Shown: positions 1-8,980, counted from the first letter of the stretch. The stretch: DNA of 64,000 nucleotides from Brevundimonas sp. (GCF_019636155.1 NZ_JAHBYB010000002.1:186001-250000), one strand, 5' to 3'. The notes: generated by a model not told the origin, from the sequence alone. Made by a program: numbers and translations.

Positions 1-2
1 CG

Positions 3-44
3 TTCAAGGCCATGATCGAAGATCCCGTGACGATGCTGGCCTGA
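3..44 (+). CDS. 3' end of pyruvate dehydrogenase E2 component (dihydrolipoyl acetyltransferase), partial
   Basis: Only the last 13 codons lie in the window; they read FKAMIEDPVTMLA and end in TGA. The ending (two helical turns, then Asp/Asn-Pro and a short hydrophobic tail) resembles the C terminus of 2-oxo acid dehydrogenase E2 acyltransferases. It lies 10 bases before the dihydrolipoyl dehydrogenase gene, the usual partner in a pdhA-pdhB-pdhC-lpd operon. The identification rests on this tail and on context; the E2 of another 2-oxo acid dehydrogenase is possible. Confidence 0.6.
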   Translation, partial: FKAMIEDPVTMLA

Positions 45-54
45 GGATCAACAG

Positions 55-1455
55 ATGGATTTCGACCTCATCGTCATCGGCTCGGGCCCCGGCGGATATG
101 TCGCCGCCATCCGCGCCAGCCAGCTGGGCCTGAAGACGGCCATCGTCGAACGCGAGAACCTGGGCGGCATCTGCCTGAACTGGGGCTGTATCCCGACCAA
201 GGCCTTGCTGAAATCGGGCGAGAAATACGAGAGCCTGAGCCATCTGAAGGACTACGGCCTGTCGGCGGAAAAGGTCGGCTTCGACTTCGACGCCATCATC
301 CAGCGCTCGCGCGGGGTGGCCAAACAGCTGAACAGCGGCGTCGGCTTCCTGATGAAGAAGAACAAGATCGAGGTCATCGAGGGGACGGCGAAACTGGAGA
401 AGGGGCAGGGGGCCCCCAAGGTCGTCATCGCCCTGAAGGACGGCGGATCGCGCACGGTCCAGGCCAGGTCGGTCATGCTGGCGGTCGGCGCCCGCGCCCG
501 CGCCCTGCCGCAGATCGGGCTGGAAGCCGACGGCGACCGCATCTGGGCCTATCGCGAGGCCATGACGCCGAAATTCCTGCCCAAGTCGATCGTGGTCATC
601 GGCTCGGGCGCCATCGGCATCGAGTTCGGCAGCTTCTATCGCGCCCTGGGCTGCGAGGTGACGGTGGTCGAGGCCCTGGACCGCATCATGCCGGTCGAGG
701 ATATCGAGGTGTCCAAGGCGGCCCAGAAATCCTTCGAGAAGCGCGGGATGAAATTCCGCGTCGGCGCCAAGGTGACCAAGGTCGCCAAGGACAAGTCGGG
801 CGTCACCGTGGCCATCGAGGCCGGCGGCAAGGCCGAAACCCTGACCGCCGAGGTCTGCATCTCGGCCGTGGGCATCACGGCCAACACCGATGGCATCGGC
901 CTGGAGGCGCTGGGCGTCGAACTGGACCGCGGCCACATCAAGACCGACGGCCATTGCCAGACCAATGTAAAGGGCCTTTACGCCATCGGCGACTGCGCCG
1001 GCGCGCCCTGGCTGGCGCACAAGGCGTCGCATGAAGGCATCCACGCCGCCGAACACATCGCCGGATTTGCGACGCCGCACGTCGTGTCGCCCATCGCCGG
1101 CTGCACCTATGCTCAGCCTCAGGTCGCCTCGGTCGGCCTGACCGAGCAGGGGGCCAAGGAAGTGGGCCGGGCGGTCAAGATCGGCCGCTTCCCGTTCAAG
1201 GTGAACGGCAAGGCCATTGCGTCGGGCGACACCGACGGCTTCGTCAAGGTGCTGTTCGACGACAAGACCGGCGCCCTGGTCGGCGCCCACATGATCGGCG
1301 CCGAGGTCACCGAGATGATCCAGGGCTATGTCACCGCCATCACCATGGAGGCGACCGAGGAGGACGTGATGGGCACCGTCTATCCGCACCCGACCATGTC
1401 CGAGGCCATGCACGAGGCGGCGCTGGACGCCTATGGCCGCGTAATCCACATCTAG
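55..1455 (+). CDS. lpdA: Dihydrolipoyl dehydrogenase (E3)
   Basis: This is the FAD flavoprotein that reoxidises dihydrolipoyl groups of the pyruvate (and possibly 2-oxoglutarate) dehydrogenase complex using NAD+. The 466-residue length is normal for the family. An N-terminal FAD-binding GxGxxG (about residues 9-14) is followed by the redox-active disulfide motif CLNWGC (Cys40, Cys45). A second Rossmann motif, GSGAIG (about 183-188), binds NAD. Near the C terminus the HPHPTMSE segment carries the catalytic His-Glu pair of the dimer interface. It follows the E2 tail by 10 bases and precedes an FMN reductase gene by 3 bases, so one transcript is likely. Confidence 0.96.
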   Translation: MDFDLIVIGSGPGGYVAAIRASQLGLKTAIVERENLGGICLNWGCIPTKALLKSGEKYESLSHLKDYGLSAEKVGFDFDAIIQRSRGVAKQLNSGVGFLMKKNKIEVIEGTAKLEKGQGAPKVVIALKDGGSRTVQARSVMLAVGARARALPQIGLEADGDRIWAYREAMTPKFLPKSIVVIGSGAIGIEFGSFYRALGCEVTVVEALDRIMPVEDIEVSKAAQKSFEKRGMKFRVGAKVTKVAKDKSGVTVAIEAGGKAETLTAEVCISAVGITANTDGIGLEALGVELDRGHIKTDGHCQTNVKGLYAIGDCAGAPWLAHKASHEGIHAAEHIAGFATPHVVSPIAGCTYAQPQVASVGLTEQGAKEVGRAVKIGRFPFKVNGKAIASGDTDGFVKVLFDDKTGALVGAHMIGAEVTEMIQGYVTAITMEATEEDVMGTVYPHPTMSEAMHEAALDAYGRVIHI

Positions 1456-1458
1456 GTC

Positions 1459-2010
1459 ATGCGGATCGTCGGCATCGCGGGCAGCCTGAGGGCGAAGTCG
1501 TTCAACCTGGGCCTTCTTCATGCGATGCATGAAGTCGCGCCGGAGGATGTGGAACTGGACGTGCGGACCCTGCACGGGACGCCGCTGTATAACGCCGATG
1601 ACGAATCGGAAGGCGGGCTGCCCGAGGCCGTGCGGGTGCTCAAGGACGCGGTGGCCCAGGCGGACGGGCTGATCCTGGCGACGCCGGAATACAACAATGG
1701 CGTGCCGGGCGTGTTCAAGAACGCCATCGACTGGATGTCGCGGCCGGCGGGCGACATAGGCCGGGTGTTCGGCGGAAAGCCGGTGGCCCTGTTGGGTGCG
1801 TCACCCGGCGGATTCGGCACGATCCTGTCCCAGAGCGCCTGGCTGCCGGTGCTGAGGACGCTAGGAACGCGCCCGTGGTTCGAACAGAAGCTGCTGGTGT
1901 CGCGGGCGGGTAGTCTGTTCGACGACGAGGGCCGGCTGACGGACGCGGCGACGCGCGAGCGACTGCGGGAATTCATCGAAGGCTTCGCACGCTTCGCCAA
2001 GGAGGGCTGA
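1459..2010 (+). CDS. NADPH-dependent FMN reductase family protein
   Basis: A flavodoxin-fold oxidoreductase of 183 residues, in the chromate/quinone reductase-like NAD(P)H:FMN family. The N-terminal phosphate-binding loop GSLRAKSFN and the flavin-contact segment TPEYNNGVPGVFKNAIDW (about 74-91) are hallmarks. It should transfer electrons from NAD(P)H through bound FMN to quinones or other acceptors in the cytoplasm; the substrate cannot be read from the sequence. It starts 3 bases after the lpdA stop codon and is probably co-transcribed. About 135 AT-richer bases without a recognisable gene or hairpin separate it from the convergent NamZ gene. Confidence 0.85.
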   Translation: MRIVGIAGSLRAKSFNLGLLHAMHEVAPEDVELDVRTLHGTPLYNADDESEGGLPEAVRVLKDAVAQADGLILATPEYNNGVPGVFKNAIDWMSRPAGDIGRVFGGKPVALLGASPGGFGTILSQSAWLPVLRTLGTRPWFEQKLLVSRAGSLFDDEGRLTDAATRERLREFIEGFARFAKEG

Positions 2011-2146
2011 GGGGACGCCGGGGACGCAACCAGAGGACTTCAGGCTGAGCAGCCACATTTATCGCCTAAGATATATTATGCGAAATAAGCTGGCATGCCT
2101 GATGGGGTTGGTGCATCCGGATACGCCCGGAAACCGCTGATCACAT

Positions 2147-3349
2147 TCAATATATCAGGAACGGCCTTCGCTCTTCGATCCAGTCGCTCTCGTCCGCCGA
2201 CGCCATATGATCCAGGTCGCCCGCATGGGCGTCGCGATCATCCACCCATTCGCGCAGCGCCGTGCCGCCGTTGATGGTGTCGATCGGCAGTTTGCCGAAG
2301 GCGTATTCGTACGGGAAATCCCGCCACAGATCGTAGTCGGGATAGAGGTTGCGGATCGCCTTGAACCCCGCCGCCTGCACCCGCCATGGCCGAAAGGCGT
2401 GGTGGTCATAGACGGGGTCCTCGCAGTGGATCTGGACCCCCGAACACAGTTTGCCGACATGTTTGTGGAAGGTCGGCTCGAACCACATGTCCCGCAACAC
2501 GCAGCCGTCCAGCCAGCCCGGCGCGATGCGGCGCATCTCGGCGATCACCGCCCGCGCGTCGATATCGGGCGCCCCAAACAGCTCCAGCGGCCGGGTCGTG
2601 CCCCGCCCCTCGGACAGGGTCGCCCCCTCGATCATCACCGTGCCGGCGTAGGCGCGGGCCATCGACAGGTTCGGTGCATTGGGGCTGGGGTTGATCCACG
2701 CCCTCTGACCCAGCGGCCAGCCATATCCCGGAGCGCCCTCGGGATCGTAGTTTTCCATCCCGATGACGCGATATTGCACATCGATCTTGAAGTGATGGAT
2801 AAACCAATGCCCCATCTCGCCCAGGGTCAGGCCATGCCGCATCGGCATCGGCCCGGCGCCAACGAAGCTTTCCCAGCCGGGCTTCAGCGTCGTGCCCTCG
2901 ACCGGCCGCCCGGCGGGGTTGGGACGGTCCAGAACCCAGACCTCCTTCCCATGCGCGGCCGCCGCCTCCAGCACGTAAAGCAGGGTCGTGACGAAGGTGT
3001 AGATGCGGCAGCCCAGGTCCTGAAGATCGATCAGGATGACGTCGAAGGTCTGCATCCATTCGTCGCGCGGACGACGCACCTCGCCATACAGGCTGAAGAC
3101 CGGGACGCCATGCACCGGATCGCGGTAATCCGAGCTTTCCATCATATTGTCCTGCAGATCACCCTTCATGCCGTGCTGAGGCCCGAAGGCGGCGCTGAGG
3201 GTGATGTCGGGACAGGCCGCCAGGGCGTCCATGGTGTGCGTCAGGTCCGCGGTCACCGAGGCGGGATGGGCCAGCACGGCCACCCGCCGGCCCTGCAGCG
3301 GCGCCCGCAGCGCGGGATCGGACAACAGGCGGTCGATGCCGAATTTCAT
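2147..3349 (-). CDS. namZ: DUF1343 protein, NamZ-like exo-beta-N-acetylmuramidase
   Basis: The 400 residues match the DUF1343/NamZ family, whose characterised members (for example in Bacillus subtilis) release N-acetylmuramic acid from the non-reducing ends of muropeptides. Conserved stretches include an N-terminal LAHPASV, FGPQHGMKGD, DLQDLGCRIYTF in the Rossmann-like half, LDRPNPAG, and EGRGTTRPLE before the C-terminal half. There is no signal peptide, so it probably acts in the cytoplasm on recycled wall fragments. The start overlaps the stop of the upstream DOMON-like gene by 4 bases (ATGA), indicating translational coupling. The family is well supported; activity here is inferred. Confidence 0.86.
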   Translation of the reverse strand: MKFGIDRLLSDPALRAPLQGRRVAVLAHPASVTADLTHTMDALAACPDITLSAAFGPQHGMKGDLQDNMMESSDYRDPVHGVPVFSLYGEVRRPRDEWMQTFDVILIDLQDLGCRIYTFVTTLLYVLEAAAAHGKEVWVLDRPNPAGRPVEGTTLKPGWESFVGAGPMPMRHGLTLGEMGHWFIHHFKIDVQYRVIGMENYDPEGAPGYGWPLGQRAWINPSPNAPNLSMARAYAGTVMIEGATLSEGRGTTRPLELFGAPDIDARAVIAEMRRIAPGWLDGCVLRDMWFEPTFHKHVGKLCSGVQIHCEDPVYDHHAFRPWRVQAAGFKAIRNLYPDYDLWRDFPYEYAFGKLPIDTINGGTALREWVDDRDAHAGDLDHMASADESDWIEERRPFLIY

Positions 3350-3846
3350 GGGATCTCCAGCACGAAGGAGTCGGGGTGATGAAAGTCCGGCTTATCCGAC
3401 GCATGGGCCAGGGCCCAATAGGAAATCCGCCCGTCCAGGGCCTCGATCACAGCAGCCAGGCCCAGCGCCTGCGCGCCCGGCGGCAGGTCGATCACCGTTT
3501 CCAGGCCGACGTAATCAGAACCACCGTCCAGAAGCGCGGGGTCGGCGGCCTCGGCTGCCTTAGCCATGCCGTCGCGATAGCCGTTGAACCGATAGCTGGC
3601 CCACTGGCCCGATGGGGACAGGTTGAACTCCCGGTATCCCTCGGCAGTCCGCACGAAGACTTCGAAACAGGTGTGCTTCCACAAGCCATCGACGCGTCCC
3701 TGAGCCGGTGCGGGCCATTTCAACGCATCGACGTCACCGTCCGTAAAATAGCGCAGCCACAGGCGGTTGCCGCGTCGTTCCAGTTCGACCGAGACCTCGA
3801 TCTGCGGAGCCGGCGTTGTCGGATGGGGCTTCAGATCCACGTGCAT
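3346..3846 (-). CDS. DOMON-like domain protein
   Basis: A 166-residue cytosolic protein without signal peptide, predicted all-beta. The segment GLWKHTCFEVFVRT followed by REFNLSPSGQWASYRFNGYR is characteristic of the DOMON-like family of small bacterial proteins with a carbohydrate-binding-like sandwich fold. Its biochemical role is unknown. ATG at 3846 is the likely start (a GTG lies one codon upstream). Its stop codon overlaps the start of the NamZ-like gene downstream, so the two are made together. This suggests a link to amino-sugar or cell-wall recycling, but that is an inference from coupling alone. Confidence 0.7.
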   Translation of the reverse strand: MHVDLKPHPTTPAPQIEVSVELERRGNRLWLRYFTDGDVDALKWPAPAQGRVDGLWKHTCFEVFVRTAEGYREFNLSPSGQWASYRFNGYRDGMAKAAEAADPALLDGGSDYVGLETVIDLPPGAQALGLAAVIEALDGRISYWALAHASDKPDFHHPDSFVLEIP

Positions 3847-3896
3847 CACTCATCGATGGCGAGCCGTTCGGTGCGGGTCAACGCAGGGCGGCCGAC

Positions 3897-4172
3897 TCAC
3901 AGGAAAAACCCCACCGCCAGCCGGATCAGGACCAGGAAGATACCCACCGCAGCGATCATTGGGGGCGCGATCAGCAGCCCCACCGCCAGCCGCATTCGTC
4001 GCAAGCGTTGCGCGATCCAGGCCAGACCCCCGAAGACGCCAAGGGCACAGGCGGTCACCGCATAGTGTCGCACATCGGCGCCGCCCAGCATCAAGGCCAG
4101 ACCTAGAGCACTCCAGGCGAGAACGACAGGGCCCAGACCGCGACGCCAGCCTTGATCCGCATGCATGATCAT
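3897..4172 (-). CDS. Small hypothetical membrane protein
   Basis: A 91-residue protein of unknown function, dominated by three hydrophobic stretches: about residues 13-30 ([14 protein letters not shown]), 36-54 ([16 protein letters not shown]) and 63-90. A short basic loop (QRLRRMR) between the second and third suggests a cytoplasmic turn. It lies 50 bases upstream of the DOMON-like/NamZ pair on the same strand and is divergent from tyrS. A second ATG two codons in is an equally plausible start. I do not recognise a family. Confidence 0.6.
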   Translation of the reverse strand: MIMHADQGWRRGLGPVVLAWSALGLALMLGGADVRHYAVTACALGVFGGLAWIAQRLRRMRLAVGLLIAPPMIAAVGIFLVLIRLAVGFFL

Positions 4173-4232
4173 TCGCTCCTATGGGCCCGCGTGCTACACG
4201 CGCGCTTCGTCTCCTTGCCAGCGCCTCCCGCC

Positions 4233-5492
4233 ATGATCGATCAAGACTTCAAATCTGACTTCCTGCGCACCCTCCGTGACCGGGGCTACATCCACCAGAT
4301 CACCCATCCGGCCGAGCTGGATGCGGCGGCCAGCAAAGGCGTGATCGCCGCCTATATCGGCTTCGACGCCACGGCGCCCAGCCTGCATGTCGGCAGTCTG
4401 ATCCAGATCATGATGCTGCGCCGGCTTCAGCAGGCGGGGCACAAGCCGATCGTCCTGATGGGCGGCGGCACGACCAAGGTCGGCGATCCGACCGGCAAGG
4501 ACGCCTCGCGCCCGCAACTGACCGATGAGATGATCCAGGCCAATATCACCTCGATCCAGACGGTCTTCGCCAAATTCCTGACCTTCGGCGATGGGCCGAC
4601 CGATGCGGTCATGGTCGACAATGACGAGTGGCTGTCGAAGTTTGGCTATGTCCAGTTCCTGCGCGAGTTCGGGACCCAGTTCACGGTCAACCGGATGCTG
4701 GCCTTCGACTCGGTCAAGCTGAGGCTGGAACGCGAACAGCCGATGACCTTCCTGGAATTCAACTACATGCTGATGCAGTCGGTTGATTTCCTGGAGCTGA
4801 ACCGCAGCCGCAACGTCACCCTGCAGATGGGCGGCTCGGACCAGTGGGGCAATATCGTCTCGGGCGTCGATCTGGTGCGGCGCAACGAGGGGCGCACCGC
4901 GTTCGGCCTGACCACGCCGCTGTTGACCACCGCCTCGGGCGGCAAGATGGGCAAGACCGCCCAGGGCGCGGTCTGGCTGAACGCCGAACAGCTGTCGCCC
5001 TACGATTACTGGCAGTTCTGGCGCAACGCCGACGACGCCGACGTGGGCCGGTTCCTGCGCCTGTTCACCGACCTGCCGCTGGACCAGATCGCGTCTCTGG
5101 AGACGCTGGAAGGCGCGGGAATCAATGACGCCAAGAAAGCCCTGGCCGACGCCGCGACCACCATGCTGCACGGCGCCGATGAGGCGGCCAAGGCGCGCGC
5201 TGCGTCCGAGGCCGCCTTTGAACAGGGCCGACTGTCGGCCGACCTGCCGACCGTCGAACTGCCGCGCGACGAGGTCATCGGCGCCATGATCGCAGCCCTG
5301 GCGACCAGGGCCGGCCTGACCGCCTCCAACGGCGAGGCCCGGCGCCTGGCCCAGGGCGGGGGCCTGCGCCTGAACGACGCCGCGATCAACGACGGCGCCC
5401 AACTGGTTTCCGAGGGCGACCTGAACGCGGACGGGGTGCTGAAACTGGCGGCGGGCAAGAAGAAGATCGTGCTGGTGAGGCCCGTCGGATGA
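4233..5492 (+). CDS. tyrS: Tyrosyl-tRNA synthetase
   Basis: A class I aminoacyl-tRNA synthetase charging tRNA-Tyr. The ATP-binding HIGH-type motif is HVGS (about 52-55), and the KMSKS-type loop appears as KMGKT before AQGAVWL. The tyrosine pocket stretches [15 protein letters not shown] and GGSDQWGNI are present. The last 70 residues form an S4-like RNA-binding domain ([14 protein letters not shown]). An in-frame extension to 4152 exists, but the conserved protein begins at the ATG at 4233, giving 419 residues, the normal length. The stop overlaps the bcp start (ATGA). Confidence 0.95.
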   Translation: MIDQDFKSDFLRTLRDRGYIHQITHPAELDAAASKGVIAAYIGFDATAPSLHVGSLIQIMMLRRLQQAGHKPIVLMGGGTTKVGDPTGKDASRPQLTDEMIQANITSIQTVFAKFLTFGDGPTDAVMVDNDEWLSKFGYVQFLREFGTQFTVNRMLAFDSVKLRLEREQPMTFLEFNYMLMQSVDFLELNRSRNVTLQMGGSDQWGNIVSGVDLVRRNEGRTAFGLTTPLLTTASGGKMGKTAQGAVWLNAEQLSPYDYWQFWRNADDADVGRFLRLFTDLPLDQIASLETLEGAGINDAKKALADAATTMLHGADEAAKARAASEAAFEQGRLSADLPTVELPRDEVIGAMIAALATRAGLTASNGEARRLAQGGGLRLNDAAINDGAQLVSEGDLNADGVLKLAAGKKKIVLVRPVG

Positions 5493-5941
5493 TCGTCGCC
5501 GAAGGCTCCAAGCCCCCTGCCCTGTCCCTCCCGACCGACGGCGGAGGGCATATCGACCTGGCCGGTCCGGCCGTGATCTATTTCTATCCCAAGGACGACA
5601 CCCCCGGCTGCACCAATGAAGGCAAGGATTTCTCGGGCCTGATCGAGGATTTCCACGCCCTGGGCGTCGCCGTCATCGGCGTTTCGCGCGACAGCGTGAA
5701 GAAGCATGATCGCTTCAAGGCCAAGCATGACCTGAAGGTGATCCTGGCGTCCGACGAGGACGGCGCCGTCACTGAAGCCTGGGGCGTCTGGGTCGAAAAA
5801 CAGCTCTATGGCCGCAAATACATGGGGATCGAGCGGGCCACCTTCCTGATCGACGCCGATGGAACCATCCGGCGCGCCTGGCGGAACGTGCGGGTTCCCG
5901 GCCATGCCCAGGAGGTGCTGGAGGCCGCCAGGGCCCTGTAA
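5489..5941 (+). CDS. bcp: Thioredoxin-dependent thiol peroxidase (peroxiredoxin Q/Bcp)
   Basis: A 150-residue peroxiredoxin that reduces hydrogen peroxide and organic hydroperoxides in the cytoplasm. The peroxidatic cysteine is Cys41 in [10 protein letters not shown]. The resolving cysteine that E. coli Bcp carries five residues later is replaced by Lys46, and I see no other cysteine in the protein, so it should work as a 1-Cys enzyme. Other family marks are [22 protein letters not shown] and [11 protein letters not shown]. Its ATG overlaps the tyrS stop by 4 bases. Confidence 0.92.
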   Translation: MIVAEGSKPPALSLPTDGGGHIDLAGPAVIYFYPKDDTPGCTNEGKDFSGLIEDFHALGVAVIGVSRDSVKKHDRFKAKHDLKVILASDEDGAVTEAWGVWVEKQLYGRKYMGIERATFLIDADGTIRRAWRNVRVPGHAQEVLEAARAL

Positions 5942-6052
5942 TCCGCCACCGGAAAGAACAGTCCCAGATTCGTCCGCGCAACCACCGGGCGAAAAACTCC
6001 CCTATCCAGATTCGCGGCGCCTGTCCGTGCGGGAAATCATGGTTAAGATTGG

Positions 6053-7264
6053 GTGAACGCTATTGCAGAAACGTCACGGCTCTCGGATAAAGCCGGGTAC
6101 CGGGGGGTGTGGCGTATGGATCAGGATCAGGGGAACGGGCGACGCTCAGTAATCGAGCGCTGGTTCCCGGAACGGCATCTTTATCTGCGGTCCAATGGCG
6201 AGACGCGCGGCTATGTCCTGACCCGCGGGCGCCAGATGCTGGGCGTGGCCGCCGCGGTCCTGCTGGGCGGCTGGACCCTTGTCGCCTCGGGCGGCTTCCT
6301 GTTCGATCTGGCCACCGAAAGCACGGCCGACCAGGCCGTCCGCCGCACCCGAGCGGAATCCGAGCGCCGCACCGCCGATCTTCAGGCCCGCCTGGACAGC
6401 GCCGTGGTGCGGATGTCGACGACCACCGGATCGCTGGACGAAATGGCGGCCATGGTCGAGCGGCGCCATGCGGCCCTGACCAAGGTCATGGGGATGTTCC
6501 ACGGCGTGCCGGGGGCCGAACAGGCCCTGCAACCGGCCCCTACGGGAACCCAGACCGGCAATCCGATCCGGCGGATCCTGGGCGTCCGGATGGACCAGGA
6601 GCGGCTGATCGCCCGCGCCGACGCCTTCGCCCAGACGCGTGCCGAACGGCTGCGACTGGCCTTCCGCCTGGCCGGACTGAACCCCGCGGCCTATGCGCCC
6701 CAGGGGGCGCCGCTGGGCGGCCCCCTGGTCGAGGCGCGCGATCCCAAGGCCCTGGCCGTCATCCTGGATGTCGACGAGGCCTTCGCCGTCCGCATCCGCA
6801 ACGCCGCCGACAATCTGACCGACATGCGTCGCCTGGCCGATGCGGCCGATGGCCTGCCCTTCGACCGGCCGACCCAGGCGCGGACCACCTCGGGTTTCGG
6901 CGTCCGCTTCGACCCCTTCAACGGCCGGCCCGCCGTGCATCAGGGCCAGGACTTCGCCGCCCCTCTGAACAGCCCCGTCCACGCCACCGCCCCGGGCGTG
7001 GTCTCTTTTGTCGGGATCCGTTCAGGGTATGGAAAGACTGTCGAGATAGATCATGGTCGCGGTTTCAAGACGCGCTTCGCCCATCTCAACGCCACGGCGG
7101 TGACGCCCGGCCAGCGCGTGGCCCTGGGCCAACGTGTTGGCGCCATGGGCAACACCGGCCGCTCCACCGGCGTCCACCTGCACTATGAGGTGTGGGTCGA
7201 TGGCCGCCCCCAGAATCCAGCCCGCTTCATGAAAGCCGGAGACCAGCTTGTTCAACAAGACTAA
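6053..7264 (+). CDS. M23 family metalloendopeptidase, membrane anchored (LmdC-like)
   Basis: A putative peptidoglycan endopeptidase. A cytoplasmic N terminus is followed by one transmembrane helix (about residues 62-84), a helical, coiled-coil-like periplasmic region (about 95-190), and a C-terminal LytM domain. The zinc site is intact: HQGQDF (H-x3-D) and HLHYE, with LNA/TGRSTG in between. The GTG at 6053 gives 403 residues; an ATG at 6116 after a G-rich stretch is an alternative start. The gene overlaps the bactofilin gene by 17 bases. In Hyphomonas and relatives a similarly encoded M23 enzyme (LmdC) works with BacA in shaping cells, so a morphogenetic role is likely. Confidence 0.85.
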   Translation: MNAIAETSRLSDKAGYRGVWRMDQDQGNGRRSVIERWFPERHLYLRSNGETRGYVLTRGRQMLGVAAAVLLGGWTLVASGGFLFDLATESTADQAVRRTRAESERRTADLQARLDSAVVRMSTTTGSLDEMAAMVERRHAALTKVMGMFHGVPGAEQALQPAPTGTQTGNPIRRILGVRMDQERLIARADAFAQTRAERLRLAFRLAGLNPAAYAPQGAPLGGPLVEARDPKALAVILDVDEAFAVRIRNAADNLTDMRRLADAADGLPFDRPTQARTTSGFGVRFDPFNGRPAVHQGQDFAAPLNSPVHATAPGVVSFVGIRSGYGKTVEIDHGRGFKTRFAHLNATAVTPGQRVALGQRVGAMGNTGRSTGVHLHYEVWVDGRPQNPARFMKAGDQLVQQD

Positions 7265-7796
7265 ATCCCCCGCCCGCCCCGCCGCGGCCCCGATCCCGCC
7301 GCTGCCGGACCTGCCCTCTCCGAGCCAGCCCAAGGCCGCCGCACCGGCCCCGACGCCCTCGCCCGCCAGCGCGACGCCGGGGCGCGGCCTGTCGATGCTG
7401 TCGGCCGACCTGCAATTCACCGGCAATATCGCCGGCTCGGGCGACCTGCAGGTCGACAGCCAGGTCAAGGGCGACATCCGCGTCGGCCGTCTGATCGTCG
7501 GCGAAACCGGCGCCGTGGAAGGCAATGTCTCGGCCGACTATGTCGAGGTGCGCGGCCGGATCGTCGGCGGCGTCTCGGGCAAGCAGGTGAAGCTGATCTC
7601 GACCGCCTATGTCGATGGCGACATCACCGCCGAACAGCTGTCCATCGACATCGGCGCCTATTTCCAGGGCCGGGTGTTGCAGGGATCGCGCCAGCCCGCG
7701 CCCGCCGCCGCGCCGACGCCGGCGCCCAAGCCGGTCATCCCCCAGATGGGCGATGCGCCGGCCCCGGCGGCGCCGACGGGTTCGACGCCCGCCTGA
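7248..7796 (+). CDS. bacA: Bactofilin (polymer-forming cytoskeletal protein)
   Basis: A 182-residue bactofilin: a disordered Pro/Ala-rich N terminus (1-45), a right-handed beta-helix core with regularly spaced glycines and hydrophobics (about 47-145), and a Pro/Ala tail. Core stretches such as GDIRVGRLIVGETGAVEGNV and GRIVGGVSG are typical. Bactofilins self-assemble into membrane-attached filaments and position wall enzymes. The start is a TTG at 7248, preceded by GGAG, inside the end of the M23 gene. That overlap implies coupled production of scaffold and enzyme. Confidence 0.9.
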   Translation: MFNKTKSPARPAAAPIPPLPDLPSPSQPKAAAPAPTPSPASATPGRGLSMLSADLQFTGNIAGSGDLQVDSQVKGDIRVGRLIVGETGAVEGNVSADYVEVRGRIVGGVSGKQVKLISTAYVDGDITAEQLSIDIGAYFQGRVLQGSRQPAPAAAPTPAPKPVIPQMGDAPAPAAPTGSTPA

Positions 7797-7850
7797 TCTG
7801 GAGGCGACAAGAGGGTCGCGTCTCGGTGCGGCCCTTTTCACGCCATAAAT

Positions 7851-7865
7851 GTTCTTGCTTTGTTC
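7851..7865 (+). promoter_or_regulatory. LexA (SOS) box, GTTC-N7-GTTC
   Basis: The 15 bases read GTTCTTGCTTTGTTC, an exact match to the alphaproteobacterial LexA operator GTTC-N7-GTTC. It lies 24 bases upstream of the ATG (7889) of the radical SAM gene, within the expected promoter zone. Two more GTTC half-sites follow at 7871 and 7881, at spacings that do not fit the consensus. The match is direct; LexA binding is inferred. Confidence 0.7.
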
Positions 7866-7888
7866 GAATGGTTCGGCTATGTTCGCTC

Positions 7889-8980
7889 ATGGCCAGACAG
7901 CCGACGAAAGGACGCGGGGCCCGGTCCAACGCCAGTGGGCGGTATGAAGCGACGCAGACTCAGGAATTCGACGACGGCTGGACCGTCGATGACGCCCCGA
8001 TCGCGTCGCTCCGCACCAGCCTGACCCCGGAACGGGCGCGGACGATCATCGCCCGCAACGACAGTCCCGACGTCGGCTTCGACCGATCCATCAACCCCTA
8101 CAAGGGCTGTGAACATGGCTGCATCTACTGCTACGCCCGTCCGTCCCATGCCTGGATGGGCCTATCCCCGGGCCTGGATTTCGAGAGCCGGCTCTTCTTC
8201 AAGCCCGAGGCCGCGCGTCTGCTGGAACAGGAGCTGTGCCGGCCCCGATACCGCTGCCGGCGCATCCACATAGGCGGCAACACCGATCCCTATCAGCCGG
8301 TCGAGCGGACGTTGAAATCGACCCGTTCGGTGCTGGAGGTGATGCAGCGGTTCAACCACCCCTTCTCGATCATCACCAAGTCGGTCCTGATCGCGCGCGA
8401 CGCGGACATTCTGGGCGCCATGGGGCGAGAGGGTCTGTGCTCGGCCTTCGTCTCGATCACCACCCTGGACCGCAAACTGGCCCGCGACATGGAGCCCCGC
8501 GCCTCGACCCCGGCGAAACGGCTGGAGGCCATCAGCCGCCTGGCCGAGGCTGGGTGCCCGGTCGGGGTCGGCTTCGCCCCGGTCATCCCCGGCCTGAACG
8601 ATCATGAGTTGGAGGCGGTGCTGGAGGCCGCCGCCAAGGCCGGGGCGACCAGCGCCATGTATGTGACCCTGCGTCTGCCCCTGGAGATCAAGGACCTGTT
8701 CCGGGAGTGGCTGGCCGACGCCCGGCCCGACCGCGCCGCCCGCGTCATGTCCCTGATCCGCCAGACGCGGGGCGGTCGCGATTACGATCCGGACTGGTCC
8801 CAGCGGATGAGGGGAACCGGCCCCGTGGCCGAGCTCATCGCCACGCGGTTCAAGGCGGCGGTCAAGCGGTTTGGGCTGGATGGACCCCGCCCCCTGCTGG
8901 ACGAAAGCCGATTCCGCATTCCCGATGACGCCCGTACCCAGCGGGATCTGTTCGACCGGGACCATCGCCCGGCAGCCTGA
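7889..8980 (+). CDS. PA0069/Rv2578c-family radical SAM protein
   Basis: A radical SAM enzyme of 363 residues. The [4Fe-4S]-binding CxxxCxxC motif is Cys74, Cys78 and Cys81 in YKGCEHGCIYCYARP. HIGGNTDPYQPVE and SIITKSVLIARD are conserved in this PA0069-like subfamily, which is distantly related to spore photoproduct lyase. The substrate is unknown. An in-frame extension to 7826 exists, but the ATG at 7889 fits the family and places the LexA box in the promoter. SOS control would make a DNA-damage role attractive; that is inference. Confidence 0.85.
   Translation: MARQPTKGRGARSNASGRYEATQTQEFDDGWTVDDAPIASLRTSLTPERARTIIARNDSPDVGFDRSINPYKGCEHGCIYCYARPSHAWMGLSPGLDFESRLFFKPEAARLLEQELCRPRYRCRRIHIGGNTDPYQPVERTLKSTRSVLEVMQRFNHPFSIITKSVLIARDADILGAMGREGLCSAFVSITTLDRKLARDMEPRASTPAKRLEAISRLAEAGCPVGVGFAPVIPGLNDHELEAVLEAAAKAGATSAMYVTLRLPLEIKDLFREWLADARPDRAARVMSLIRQTRGGRDYDPDWSQRMRGTGPVAELIATRFKAAVKRFGLDGPRPLLDESRFRIPDDARTQRDLFDRDHRPAA

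Noticed and set aside
4-1575. 523-codon open frame antisense to lpdA
   Set aside because: It mirrors the third-codon GC bias of lpdA, has no recognisable motifs and is rich in His/Arg/Gly/Asp as expected of a shadow frame.
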